From the NCBI RefSeq assembly GCF_025399895.1, contig NZ_JAODUA010000010.1:209514-273513 (forward strand): DNA of 64,000 nt, given 5' to 3'. Below, one piece after another: positions 8,495 through 16,575 of the stretch. Origin of the DNA: Streptomyces sp. ASQP_92 (lineage in GTDB: Bacteria; Actinomycetota; Actinomycetes; Streptomycetales; Streptomycetaceae). The position numbers and the translations under genes were made by a program. Below the pieces are notes generated by a model. The model was given only the letters and a program-made list of their open reading frames with translations, had not been told where the DNA came from and did not search any database. Each line of letters opens with the position of its first letter. Position 1 is the stretch's first letter.

Positions 8495-9136
8495 ATGAAC
8501 GCCACCCCCGCCACGCCGAAGACCGACGCGAAGACCGACGCGAAGACCGACGCCGAGACCGCGCCCAAGGACGCCTCCACCGAGCGCGCGTCCACGCAGG
8601 GGGCAGTGACCACCGAGCCCGTCGTCGACACCCCCGAGGCCCCCGACATCGAGGACGCCCCGCTCGACGACGGCCTGGAGGACCGGGACCCGCGCGACGA
8701 CGAGGACGGACTCGACGCGGAGGCCGCCCCCGCCCGGGCCGGGTTCGGCGCGGGCGCCGCGGCCGTCGTCTCGGGCGCGCTCGGCGCGGTGTCGCTGAGC
8801 GGCACCTGGATGGGCAAGACGCTCTCCGAACGGGCCACCCTGATCGGCCAGATCAAGACCTCCCAGGGCGGTACCGCGGCCGAGCAGATCCAGCAGATCT
8901 ACGGCAACTCCTGGCACACCACCGCCCTGGTCAACGGCGTCTTCGCGCTGCTCGCCCTGGTCGTCGGCGCGGTCGTGCTCGCCCGGCCCGCCTTCGGGAC
9001 GCCGGGCCGTTCCGAGCAGCCCGGGTGGGTCAGGGCCGTCGCCCTGGCCGGAGTGGTCCTCGGCGTCATCGGCCTGCTGATCTCGGCCGGCATGTACCTC
9101 GACCTCTTCGCGGCGCTGCCCAGCACCAAGGGCTGA
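8495..9136 (+). CDS. acidic membrane protein of unknown function
   Basis: A 213-residue protein, probably translated from a leaderless mRNA (TAGCGT seven bases upstream, no Shine-Dalgarno). The first ~85 residues are disordered and acidic. They open with a KTDAKTDAKTDAET repeat and continue through a Thr/Glu/Asp-rich stretch ending RDPRDDEDGLDAEA. Then come three hydrophobic segments, about 88-110 (GFGAGAAAVVSGALGAVSL), 150-170 (ALVNGVFALLALVVGAVVL) and 185-205 (VRAVALAGVVLGVIGLLIS). Between the first two is an extracytoplasmic-looking loop with QIKTSQGGTAAEQIQQIYGNS. I do not recognise a family. The upstream repeat suggests two-component control. Confidence 0.75.
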   Translation: MNATPATPKTDAKTDAKTDAETAPKDASTERASTQGAVTTEPVVDTPEAPDIEDAPLDDGLEDRDPRDDEDGLDAEAAPARAGFGAGAAAVVSGALGAVSLSGTWMGKTLSERATLIGQIKTSQGGTAAEQIQQIYGNSWHTTALVNGVFALLALVVGAVVLARPAFGTPGRSEQPGWVRAVALAGVVLGVIGLLISAGMYLDLFAALPSTKG

Positions 9137-9149
9137 GGCACCCGGCGCC

Positions 9150-9212
9150 CGCCTAAGGCGTCGACACCCCCGCCTTAGGCGGCCGCGGTCCACCATGCGG
9201 ACCGCCTAAGGC
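9150..9212. promoter_or_regulatory. three helically phased CGCCTWAGGC palindromes
   Basis: CGCCTAAGGC (9150-9159), CGCCTTAGGC (9171-9180) and CGCCTAAGGC (9203-9212) each form a short palindrome (CGCC-nnn-GGCG in the first two). Starts are 21 and 32 bp apart, two and three helical turns. Copy 2 can also pair with copy 1 or copy 3 in RNA, giving alternative hairpins, and GCGGTCC/GGACCGC sits between copies 2 and 3. It lies after one gene and 139 bp before the 58-residue gene. Confidence 0.55.
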
Positions 9213-9350
9213 ACCGCCTCCTTACAGATGCGGCACTCTCCCCATGCGCGGGAGGCCCCTGGGAGACGAGAGTTGAGGCATCGCAAGGGGCCCGGAACAC
9301 CGGGCCGAAGCGAAGCGCCTCGACCGGGGCCACACCCAAGGAGTGCCGAG

Positions 9351-9527
9351 ATGTTCGACTACGAGATGCACAAGACCCACGAGGCCGAGCTGCTGCGCCG
9401 CGCCGACCGGGAGCGCCTGGTCGGCCAGGCCCGCCGGGCGGCCCGCCGCTTCGGCCGCCGCAGTGGCGACAACGGGCCGGAGGGGCCGGTGAGTTCACCG
9501 AGGAACCGGTTCGTACGGGCCGCCTGA
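9351..9527 (+). CDS. 58-residue arginine-rich small protein
   Basis: ATG 9351 follows AAGGAG with an eight-base spacer. The N-terminus MFDYEMHKTHEAELLRRADR is charged and helical. The middle VGQARRAARRFGRRSG is strongly basic and the tail ends NRFVRAA. The MFDYEM...HEAELLR start resembles short unannotated proteins common in Streptomyces, but I cannot name the family. The basic helix could bind nucleic acid or membrane; this is a guess. The three-palindrome array lies upstream, and a short hairpin (GGCCCGG/CCGGGCC) at about 9290-9307. Confidence 0.7.
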   Translation: MFDYEMHKTHEAELLRRADRERLVGQARRAARRFGRRSGDNGPEGPVSSPRNRFVRAA

Positions 9528-9726
9528 CGCCCGGCCGCCCGCGATGACCACCACCCCGCCCCGCCCCGATACCACCCGGCCGCCGCGATGACGACCATCC
9601 CGACCCGTCCCGACACCATCCCGCCTCGCCCCACCCCCACCGACCGGACCCCGTCCCCGGCCGTGGCCCCGACCTCCTCCGGGGCCGCCTCCCCAGCCGG
9701 GGACGGACCGTCCGGCAGCGCGTTGT

Positions 9727-9738
9727 CACAGGCCTGTG
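9727..9738. promoter_or_regulatory. palindrome before the LuxR-type gene
   Basis: CACAGGCCTGTG is a perfect 12-bp palindrome ending two bases before ATG 9741. Its position suits an operator for autoregulation, or a secondary structure masking the start. No partner site is visible. Confidence 0.35.
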
Positions 9739-9740
9739 CG

Positions 9741-12700
9741 ATGCTCACCAGCGTGGAGACCAGGTCAGTCAGTCCCGTGTTCGTCGGCCGCGCCGCCGAG
9801 TTGCGGACATTGAACGAGGCTCTCGCCCGCGCCGCGGCCGCCGGGGGAGAGCCACAGGCGCTGCTCGTCGGCGGCGAGGCGGGCGTCGGCAAGAGCCGGC
9901 TCGTCGAGGAGTTCACCGACGCCGCCCGCCGGTCCGGCGCGGTGATCGCCGTCGGCGGCTGTGTCGAAGTCGGCGCCGACGGGCTGCCGTTCGCGCCCTT
10001 CTCGGCCGCGCTGCGCGCGCTGCGCCGACAGCTGCCCGACGAGCTGGCGGCCGCGGCCGACGGCCAGCAGGAGGAGCTGGCCCTGCTCCTTCCCGAGCTC
10101 GCCAGGACGAGCCCCGCCACCTCTCGCGAAGACGGCACGGCGCGCCTGTTCGAGCTCACCGTGCGGATGCTGGAGCGGATCGCCGCGGAGCGCACCGTCG
10201 TCCTCGTCCTCGAAGACCTGCACTGGGCGGACGCCTCCACCCGCCATCTGCTCGCCTATCTCTTCCGCACCCTGCGGCGCGGCCGCCTGGTCGTGGTCGC
10301 CACCTACCGCGCCGACGACATCCACCGCCGCCACCCGCTGCGCCCCCTGCTCGCCGAGCTCGACCGGCTGCGCAGCGTGCGGCGCATCGAACTTCCCCGC
10401 TTCACCCGGGCCGAGGTCCACCACCAGCTCACCGGAATCCTCGCCGCCGAACCCGAACAGCGCCTGGTGGACGAGATCTTCGAGCGGTCCGACGGCAACG
10501 CCTTCTTCGTCGAGGAACTGGTCGTCGGCCGCGACCCGGACGGCACCTGCCCCGATCTCAGCGACTCGCTGCGCGATCTGCTCCTTGTCCGGGTCGAGGG
10601 CCTGCCCGAGGACGCCCAGCGCGTGGTGCGCATCGCCGCCGAGGGCGGCTCCACGGTCGAGTACCCCCTGCTCGCCGCGGTCGCCCGGCTCAGCGAGGAC
10701 AAGCTCATCGAGGCGCTGCGGGCCGCCGTCGGCGCGAACATCCTGCTGCCCGCCGCGGACGGCGACGGCTACCGCTTCCGCCACTCCCTGGTCCGCGAGG
10801 CCGTCAGCGACGACCTGCTGCCCGGCGAGTCCTCGCGCCTGAACCGCCGCTACGCCGAAGCCCTGGAAGCCGACCCGGCGCTGGTCAGGCCGGACGAGCA
10901 GACCACCCGGCTCGCCACCTACTGGTACCACGCGCACGACGCGGCCAAGGCGCTGCCCGTGGTGCTGCGCGCCGCCGTCGAGGCCCGCCGCCGGCACGCC
11001 TACGCCGAGCAACTGCGGCTCCTGTCACGGGCGATGGAGCTGTGGGACACCGTGCCCGAGGAGATACGCCAGGGGCTCAGACCCCTCGATCACGCGGGCT
11101 CCTACCCGGCCTGCGGCTGCGCCCCCGAGAACCCGGCGTCGCTGCGCTACCTCGACCTGCTGGCCGAGTCCGTCGAGGCGGCCCGGCTCTGCGGCGAGCG
11201 GGAACGCGCCCTCAAGCTCACCAGGAAAGCGCTGCGGCTCATCGACGCCGAGAGCGCCCAGCCCTCGGGGAGCGACCCGCTGCGCGCCGCCTGGTTCTGG
11301 ATCCAGCGCTCCCGCCTGGTGCAGAACCTGGGGCGCGGCGACGGCTGGACCGAGCTCGCCACCGCCCAGGACCTGGTGCGCGGCCTCGCGCCGTCCGCCG
11401 TGCACGCCGAGGTCCTCGCGACCGCGGCCGGCTGGCGGATGCTCCACAAGCCGGGACCCGAATCCCTGGTGGCGGCCGAACAGGCCGTGGAGTACGCCCG
11501 GTTGGTGCGCACCGAGGAGATCGAGCTCAACGTCAAGCTCACCCTGGGCAGCCTGATGGTCGACTCCGGCTCGGTCGAGGAGGGCATCGCCACGATGCGG
11601 GCGGTCATCGACCGCTCCCTGGAGATAGGCCTGGTCGGCGAGGCGACGCGGGGCCATGTGAACCTCTGCTCCGGCCTGGAGGCCGTCGGCCGCTCGGTGG
11701 AAGCCGTACGCGTCGCGGACGACGGGGTGCGCCTGGCCCAGAAGTACGGCCTGCTGGACAACGAGGCCTGGGTGCAGGCCAACCGCGCCGAGTCCCTGTT
11801 CAACCTCGGCCGCTGGGAGGAGGCCGCCGACTGCGTCGAGCGGGTCCAGCGCACCGCCGTGAGCACCAAACCGCTCGGCAACGCCCTCATGCGCCAGGCC
11901 GACATCGCGTTGCTGCGCGGCGAGTTGGAGGCGGCGAGGACCTCGCTCGACGACGCCCACGCCGCGTTCGGCAAGTACGACCCGATGGCCCAGCACGCCA
12001 TCCCGCTCGCCCGGATCGGGCTCGGCGTCGCGGCCGCACAGGGCCGCATCGACGAAGCCCGCGCCGAGCTGGCCCGCGCCGTGGAGCCCGGCTTCCCGCC
12101 CGGCACCCAGCGCTACGGCTGGCCGCTGCTGGCCGCGGCCGCGGCGATGGAGGCCGATGTGCGCGGGCTCCCCTCGGCCCGGCCGGGCAGGGCCGCCGCC
12201 CTCGACCTCATCCGTACGGCCGCCAAGAGGCTTCCCACCGGCGTTCCCTGGTGCGAGGCGTTCGCCCTGGTCGTCGCCGCCGAACTGGAGCGCGCGGAGG
12301 ACCGCGACGCGGCGGCCCGCTGGGAAGCCGTCACCCAGGCGCTGCGGCCCGCACAGCGCCCCTACGACCTGGCCCTGGCCTGTCACCGCTGGGCCGCGGC
12401 CCAGCTGGCCGAGGGCGGGGACCGGGAGACGGTCGCGGCGCTGCTGCGCCAGGCGCACGCCGAGTCCGAACGCCTGGGCGCCCGACCGCTGCGCGAGCAA
12501 CTGGAGCTGCTGGCCCGCCGGGCCCGCCTGTCGCTGACCGCCCCGGACCCGGCCGGGCCCGAGGAGCAGGCCGAACCGGCGGAGGCGCTCGGTCTCACAA
12601 GCCGCGAACAGGACGTGCTGCGCCTGGTCGCGGCCGGTCACAGCAACCGGCAGATCGCCGAGGAGCTCTACATCTCGCCGAAGACGGCGAGCGTGCACGT

Positions 12701-12800
12701 CTCCAACATCCTGGCCAAGCTGGGGGTTTCGGGCCGGGGCGAGGCGGCGGCGCTGGCCCATCGCCTCAATCTGTTCTCCGGGCAGCCGGCGCGGGGCTGA
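9741..12800 (+). CDS. large ATP-binding LuxR-family transcriptional regulator
   Basis: A 1019-residue LAL-type regulator. ATG 9741 is chosen because MLTSVETRSVSPVFVGRAAE opens the AAA-ATPase domain directly; the frame extends 50 codons further upstream but that part is low-complexity Pro/Thr sequence. Walker A is GGEAGVGKSRLV (44-55) and Walker B VVLVLEDLHWAD (about 152-163). A long helical TPR-like region follows. The C-terminus is a LuxR helix-turn-helix, LGLTSREQDVLRLVAAGHS then RQIAEELYISPKTASVHVSN, in the last 70 residues. LAL regulators often activate secondary-metabolite or sugar-uptake genes; the target is unknown. It converges with the sugar dehydrogenase gene, with six bases between stop codons. 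Confidence 0.92.
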   Translation: MLTSVETRSVSPVFVGRAAELRTLNEALARAAAAGGEPQALLVGGEAGVGKSRLVEEFTDAARRSGAVIAVGGCVEVGADGLPFAPFSAALRALRRQLPDELAAAADGQQEELALLLPELARTSPATSREDGTARLFELTVRMLERIAAERTVVLVLEDLHWADASTRHLLAYLFRTLRRGRLVVVATYRADDIHRRHPLRPLLAELDRLRSVRRIELPRFTRAEVHHQLTGILAAEPEQRLVDEIFERSDGNAFFVEELVVGRDPDGTCPDLSDSLRDLLLVRVEGLPEDAQRVVRIAAEGGSTVEYPLLAAVARLSEDKLIEALRAAVGANILLPAADGDGYRFRHSLVREAVSDDLLPGESSRLNRRYAEALEADPALVRPDEQTTRLATYWYHAHDAAKALPVVLRAAVEARRRHAYAEQLRLLSRAMELWDTVPEEIRQGLRPLDHAGSYPACGCAPENPASLRYLDLLAESVEAARLCGERERALKLTRKALRLIDAESAQPSGSDPLRAAWFWIQRSRLVQNLGRGDGWTELATAQDLVRGLAPSAVHAEVLATAAGWRMLHKPGPESLVAAEQAVEYARLVRTEEIELNVKLTLGSLMVDSGSVEEGIATMRAVIDRSLEIGLVGEATRGHVNLCSGLEAVGRSVEAVRVADDGVRLAQKYGLLDNEAWVQANRAESLFNLGRWEEAADCVERVQRTAVSTKPLGNALMRQADIALLRGELEAARTSLDDAHAAFGKYDPMAQHAIPLARIGLGVAAAQGRIDEARAELARAVEPGFPPGTQRYGWPLLAAAAAMEADVRGLPSARPGRAAALDLIRTAAKRLPTGVPWCEAFALVVAAELERAEDRDAAARWEAVTQALRPAQRPYDLALACHRWAAAQLAEGGDRETVAALLRQAHAESERLGARPLREQLELLARRARLSLTAPDPAGPEEQAEPAEALGLTSREQDVLRLVAAGHSNRQIAEELYISPKTASVHVSNILAKLGVSGRGEAAALAHRLNLFSGQPARG

Positions 12801-12806
12801 CGCCGC

Positions 12807-13970
12807 TCAGGTGACGTCCAGCTCCAGGACACGGTCGTCGCCGGGCCTCGGGGTGCCGCGCGAGTCGGTGTTGCTGGTGAGCAGCCAGAGCTTGCCGGTA
12901 CCGGCCGCGAGGACGGTGCGCAGCCGCCCGTACCGACCACCCAGGAAGGCCTCGGGGGCGGCGAGCGGCTTGGTGGCGTCCAGCGGGACGCGCCACAGCC
13001 GTTCGCCCTTCAGTGATGCCATCCACACCGAGCCGCTCGCGAACGCGATCCCGCTGGGTGAGGCCTCGGTCGTCTTCCACTGGGCGACGGGATCGACGTA
13101 CCCGGGCTTGTCGCCCCGGCCCTCCACCACGGGCCAGCCGTAGTTCTTGCCGGGCTCGACCAGGTTGAGCTCGTCCCAGGTGTCCTGCCCGAACTCCGAG
13201 GCCCACAGCCGGTTCTCGCCGTCCCAGGCGAGGCCCTGCACATTGCGGTGTCCGTAGGAGTAGACCAGCGAGTCCGCCTCCGGATTGCCGTACGCGGGCT
13301 GCCCGTCGGGCGTCATCCGCAGAATCTTCCCGGCCAGTGACTTCTTGTCCTGGGCCAGCCCCCGGTCACCCGTCTCGCCGGTCCCGGCGTACAGCATCCG
13401 GTCCGGCCCGAAGGCGATCCGGCCGCCGTTGTGGATGCTGCCCTTGGGGATCCCCCGAAGAATGGTGTCGGGTGCCCCGAGCTGCTGGCCCTCGGGCCGC
13501 TGCGGGTCGTAGTTCATGCGGGCGATGCGGTTGTCGGACTCGGTGGTGAAGTACGCGTAGAGCAGGTGGTCGGAGGCGTACGTGGGGGACAGGGCGAGCC
13601 CCAGCAGCCCCGCCTCGCCCTGGTGGGCCACCCCGGGCACGCTGCCCACGGCGGTCTTCTTGCCGGTTGCGGTGTCGACGCGTACGACGGAGCCGTCGTC
13701 ACGGGAGCCGATGAGGAGGCCGCCCTCGGGGAGGGGAGCGATGCCCCAGGGCGACTTCAGACCGTCCGTGACGGTTCTGGCCACCTTCACCGAGCCCTGG
13801 GCGGGCGGCAGTTGGGGGCGGGGGGAGGCCGAGGCGGGAGCCGTGGCGGAGGGGGTGCCCTGGCCTTCGGGGTGGGTGGGTCCCGAGGAGCAGCCGGCCG
13901 TGAGGACGAGCGTGGCTGCGGCTGCGGCTGCGGCTGCGGTCAGGGCGGTTGGCCCTGTGGTTCGTCGCAC
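12807..13970 (-). CDS. glucose/sorbosone dehydrogenase-family lipoprotein
   Basis: A 387-residue protein. GTG 13970 is preferred because GAAGGGA lies nine bases upstream and it places an Ala-rich signal peptide with lipobox LTAGC (Cys27) at the N-terminus. The mature part is a six-bladed beta-propeller of the soluble PQQ glucose/sorbosone dehydrogenase family: SPWGIAPLPEGGLLIGSRDD, GEAGLLGLALSPTY, SIHNGGRIAFGPDRMLYAGT, the catalytic-type YGHRNVQGLAWD, and FGQDTWDELNLVEPGKNYGW with a following PVAQWKTTEASPSG. It should oxidise sugars on the outer membrane face. PQQ dependence is inferred from the family only. Confidence 0.85.
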   Translation of the reverse strand: MRRTTGPTALTAAAAAAAATLVLTAGCSSGPTHPEGQGTPSATAPASASPRPQLPPAQGSVKVARTVTDGLKSPWGIAPLPEGGLLIGSRDDGSVVRVDTATGKKTAVGSVPGVAHQGEAGLLGLALSPTYASDHLLYAYFTTESDNRIARMNYDPQRPEGQQLGAPDTILRGIPKGSIHNGGRIAFGPDRMLYAGTGETGDRGLAQDKKSLAGKILRMTPDGQPAYGNPEADSLVYSYGHRNVQGLAWDGENRLWASEFGQDTWDELNLVEPGKNYGWPVVEGRGDKPGYVDPVAQWKTTEASPSGIAFASGSVWMASLKGERLWRVPLDATKPLAAPEAFLGGRYGRLRTVLAAGTGKLWLLTSNTDSRGTPRPGDDRVLELDVT

Positions 13971-14044
13971 GGTTCTGGTTCCCTTCGCCGGGGGTCGGTG
14001 CGGGTCCATTCTGGCGGCCGGGCGGAGGGTCCCGGCCGTGCCGC

Positions 14045-14126
14045 TCGCGCAGTTCCTCGCGCCCCTTTCAACCCCGCTTTCGGCTGCGGGTCGTGGTTGC
14101 TCCTCGCGCAGTTCCTCGCGCACCCC
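14045..14126. repeat. two variant copies of the dispersed repeat (inverted)
   Basis: TCGCGCAGTTCCTCGCGC occurs at 14045 and 14104, about 59 bp apart. This is the reverse-strand form of the GGGGCGCGGGGAACTGCGC unit, with a C-to-T change in the CCCC tract. It lies between the dehydrogenase start and the aldo/keto reductase stop. Confidence 0.7.
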
Positions 14127-14154
14127 AGCCCCTTAAGTCCCCGGGACGGGGCGG

Positions 14155-15168
14155 TCAGTCGCGGGCCGGGGGGAGGGTGGTCAGTTCTTTGAGGTCTGGT
14201 GGGGTCAGGGTGAGGGCTGCCGCGCGGGCGTTCTCGCGGACCCACTCCTCCCGTTTGGCGCCCGGGACCGGGATCACCTGGCTTCCCAGGCGCAGCAGCC
14301 AGGCCAGCGCGATCTGCGCGGGGGTCGCCCCGTGGCGTTCCGCCACTCGACGCAGGCCCGCCACCACGGGCTGGTTGGCCGCCATCATCTCCGCCGTGAA
14401 CCGCGGGTGGCGGGCCCGGATGTCGTCCGGTTCGAAGCCCTGGCCGGGGGTGAGCGTGCCGGTGAGGAACCCGTTTCCCAGCGGCATCGCGGCCAGCAGG
14501 GAGACCCCGCGGGCGGTGCACCACGGCAGCAGCGTCCGCAGCGCCTCGCGCGACCAGATCGCCAGCTCCGCCTGCACGGCCGCGACCGGGAACACCTGCT
14601 GCACACGGTCGAGCAGCCGCACCGTCTCCTCGTACCGGCCCTCGTGCAGCCCGTGCACCCCGGCCCCCGGCGCGGTCCGGCGCACCGCCCGCGCGCCCAT
14701 CGCGCTCAGCCCGAGCGCCCGTACCTTGCCCGCCGTCACCAGCTCCGCCATCGCTCCCCAGGTCTCCTCGACGGGGACCTCCGGGTCGACGCGGTGCAGC
14801 AGGTACAGGTCGATGACATCGGTGTGGAGGCGGCGCAGCGAGGCGTCGCAGGCCCGACGCACGTACCCGGGGCGGCCGTTGGCGACCACGTGCTGGTCGA
14901 CGCCGACGAGCAGCCCGCATTTGGTGGCCACGAACGCCTCGTCCCGCCGCTCCTTGAGCACCCGCCCGATCAGCAGCTCATTGGTGAACGGGCCGTACAT
15001 GTCGGCGGTGTCCAGCAGGTTCGAGCCGGTGTCCAGGGCGGCGTGCACGGCCCGCAGGGAGCGTTCGAGATCCTGCTGGGAGCGGCTGTAGCCCCAGCTC
15101 ATCGGCATGCAGCCGAGCCCGATCGCACCCGCCCGCAGGGCCCCCGCCCCGATTGTCCTGCGCTCCAC
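14155..15168 (-). CDS. aldo/keto reductase
   Basis: A 337-residue NADPH-dependent aldo/keto reductase, GTG start at 15168 with GGGAGGG about ten bases upstream. AKR landmarks are GLGCMPMSWGYS, LDTGSNLLDTADMYGPFTNE (catalytic Asp and Tyr), the Lys in FVATKCG, IDLYLLHRVDPEVPVEETWG (catalytic His), and the cofactor-binding VIPVPGAKREEWVRENARAA near the end. It belongs to the YakC/AKR13-like group that reduces aldehydes or alpha-keto compounds. It is divergent from the 2-hydroxyacid dehydrogenase with 74 bp between starts. Confidence 0.88.
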   Translation of the reverse strand: MERRTIGAGALRAGAIGLGCMPMSWGYSRSQQDLERSLRAVHAALDTGSNLLDTADMYGPFTNELLIGRVLKERRDEAFVATKCGLLVGVDQHVVANGRPGYVRRACDASLRRLHTDVIDLYLLHRVDPEVPVEETWGAMAELVTAGKVRALGLSAMGARAVRRTAPGAGVHGLHEGRYEETVRLLDRVQQVFPVAAVQAELAIWSREALRTLLPWCTARGVSLLAAMPLGNGFLTGTLTPGQGFEPDDIRARHPRFTAEMMAANQPVVAGLRRVAERHGATPAQIALAWLLRLGSQVIPVPGAKREEWVRENARAAALTLTPPDLKELTTLPPARD

Positions 15169-15242
15169 CTGGCCGGATCCCTCCCTCGTCGCTCCCCAAA
15201 CTAACCTCTGGCCCCCCGAGCCCTTCGCATAGCCTCCTGACC

Positions 15243-16184
15243 ATGACTTCCGACGTGTGGATCCCCTTCGACCCGGCCGACGTACCGGGCCTACCCGACT
15301 CGCTCGCCTACCGTTTCTGGGACGGCGGCCCCGACTATCCGGCCGACCCCGCCGACTGCGTGTTCTACGTGGTCCCGTACATGAAGCCGTCCGAGATCGC
15401 GATCCGCCCGCTCGCCGCCATGACCGGTCTGCGCGTGGTGCAGACGCTGACCGCCGGCATCGACCACGTACAGCCCGGCATCCCGCGGCTGCCGCCCGGC
15501 GTACGCCTGTGCAATGCCCGCGGCGTGCACGAGGCGTCCACCGCCGAGCTGACCCTGACCCTGGTCCTCGCCTCGCTGCGCGGGATCCCGGGGTTCGTCA
15601 GGGGACAGGAGAAGCAGGAGTGGCGGTCGGGTTTCTATCCCGCGCTCGCCGACAAGTCGGTCCTGATCGTGGGGTACGGGTCGATCGGCGCCGCCATCGA
15701 AGACCGGCTCGCGCCCTTTGAGTGCGCGCGGGTGGCGCGCGTCGCGCGCTCATGGCGCACTACGGAGCGCGGTGACGTGCACGCCTTGACCGATCTGCCC
15801 GAACTGCTCCCGCACGCGGACGTCGTCATCGTCTCCACGCCGCTCACCGAGCAGACGAAGGGCCTGGTGGACGCCGCGTTCCTGGCCCGCCTCAAGGACG
15901 GGGCGCTCCTGGTGAACGTCGCGCGCGGGCCCGTCGTGGACACCGGCGCGCTGCTCGCCGAACTGGAGTCGGGCCGCCTCCACGCGGCACTGGATGTCAC
16001 CGACCCCGAACCGCTGCCCGTGGGGCACCCGTTGTGGCATGCGCCGAATGTCCTCATCAGCCCGCATGTGGGCGGTTCGAGCTCGGCTTTCACGCCCCGC
16101 GCCAAGCGTCTGCTGGCCGCTCAGCTCACCCGCTTCGCGGCCCGGGAGCCGCTCGACAACGTGGTTCTGACGACGGATCAGTAA
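15243..16184 (+). CDS. D-isomer-specific 2-hydroxyacid dehydrogenase
   Basis: A 313-residue NAD(P)-dependent enzyme reducing 2-keto acids to D-2-hydroxy acids. The Rossmann motif is VLIVGYGSIGAAIEDRL (about 140-156). Catalytic residues appear as Arg in LLVNVARGPVVD, Glu in ALDVTDPEPLPVGHPLW and His in VLISPHVGGSSSAF. ATG 15243 is preceded by TAGCCT seven bases upstream and no ribosome binding site, so it is probably leaderless. The frame extends 30 codons upstream into the divergent promoter, which I reject. Specific substrate not determinable. Confidence 0.88.
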   Translation: MTSDVWIPFDPADVPGLPDSLAYRFWDGGPDYPADPADCVFYVVPYMKPSEIAIRPLAAMTGLRVVQTLTAGIDHVQPGIPRLPPGVRLCNARGVHEASTAELTLTLVLASLRGIPGFVRGQEKQEWRSGFYPALADKSVLIVGYGSIGAAIEDRLAPFECARVARVARSWRTTERGDVHALTDLPELLPHADVVIVSTPLTEQTKGLVDAAFLARLKDGALLVNVARGPVVDTGALLAELESGRLHAALDVTDPEPLPVGHPLWHAPNVLISPHVGGSSSAFTPRAKRLLAAQLTRFAAREPLDNVVLTTDQ

Positions 16185-16232
16185 CGCTCCGGAGTGAATC
16201 AAGTGCACCCGGTGCCCTGCCGATTGCGCGCT

Positions 16233-16268
16233 GTCACTGAGCGTACAGGGACTATGTCCCTGAGTGAC
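16233..16268. promoter_or_regulatory. palindrome with two BldD-box-like sites
   Basis: CAGGGAC-TAT-GTCCCTG (16246-16262) is a perfect palindrome flanked by GTCACT (16233-16238) and AGTGAC (16263-16268). Against the published BldD consensus TNACNCWGNGTNA, 16234-16246 matches 7 of 9 fixed positions and 16255-16267 matches 8 of 9. It is the strongest site in the 391-base gap before the GGDEF gene. The rest of that gap holds no convincing gene. Confidence 0.5.
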
Positions 16269-16575
16269 GAGACTGGTGTATCGTCCCGACCGGGGGCCGG
16301 CGCCGTGCGTCTACGGCGCGGGAGCGATCACTGCGAGGGGGGCGACGGGCGATGCACGGCCAATGGACGAACGATCCGACGCGGCGGAACCACCTGCGGC
16401 ATCCCCGCCGCGCGCACCGCGCGACACCGCACCGCGGTGGAGCGGCGACCACCGGGGCGATAAGCGGCACAACGACGAACGGCGCACAAAAGCACGGTCC
16501 ACGGGCCGGAGATATCAGCACCCGGCTCCGGCCGGGCGGGACCCCGGTGCGGCTCCGGTGGCGTGGAGCGGTCCG

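Noticed and set aside
16264..16575. Upstream extension of the GGDEF-EAL frame (starts at 16264 or 16363)
   Set aside because: Composition there looks non-coding, includes the BldD-like palindrome, and no homologous domain begins before about 16630. ATG 16363 has a G-rich upstream run but remains less likely.
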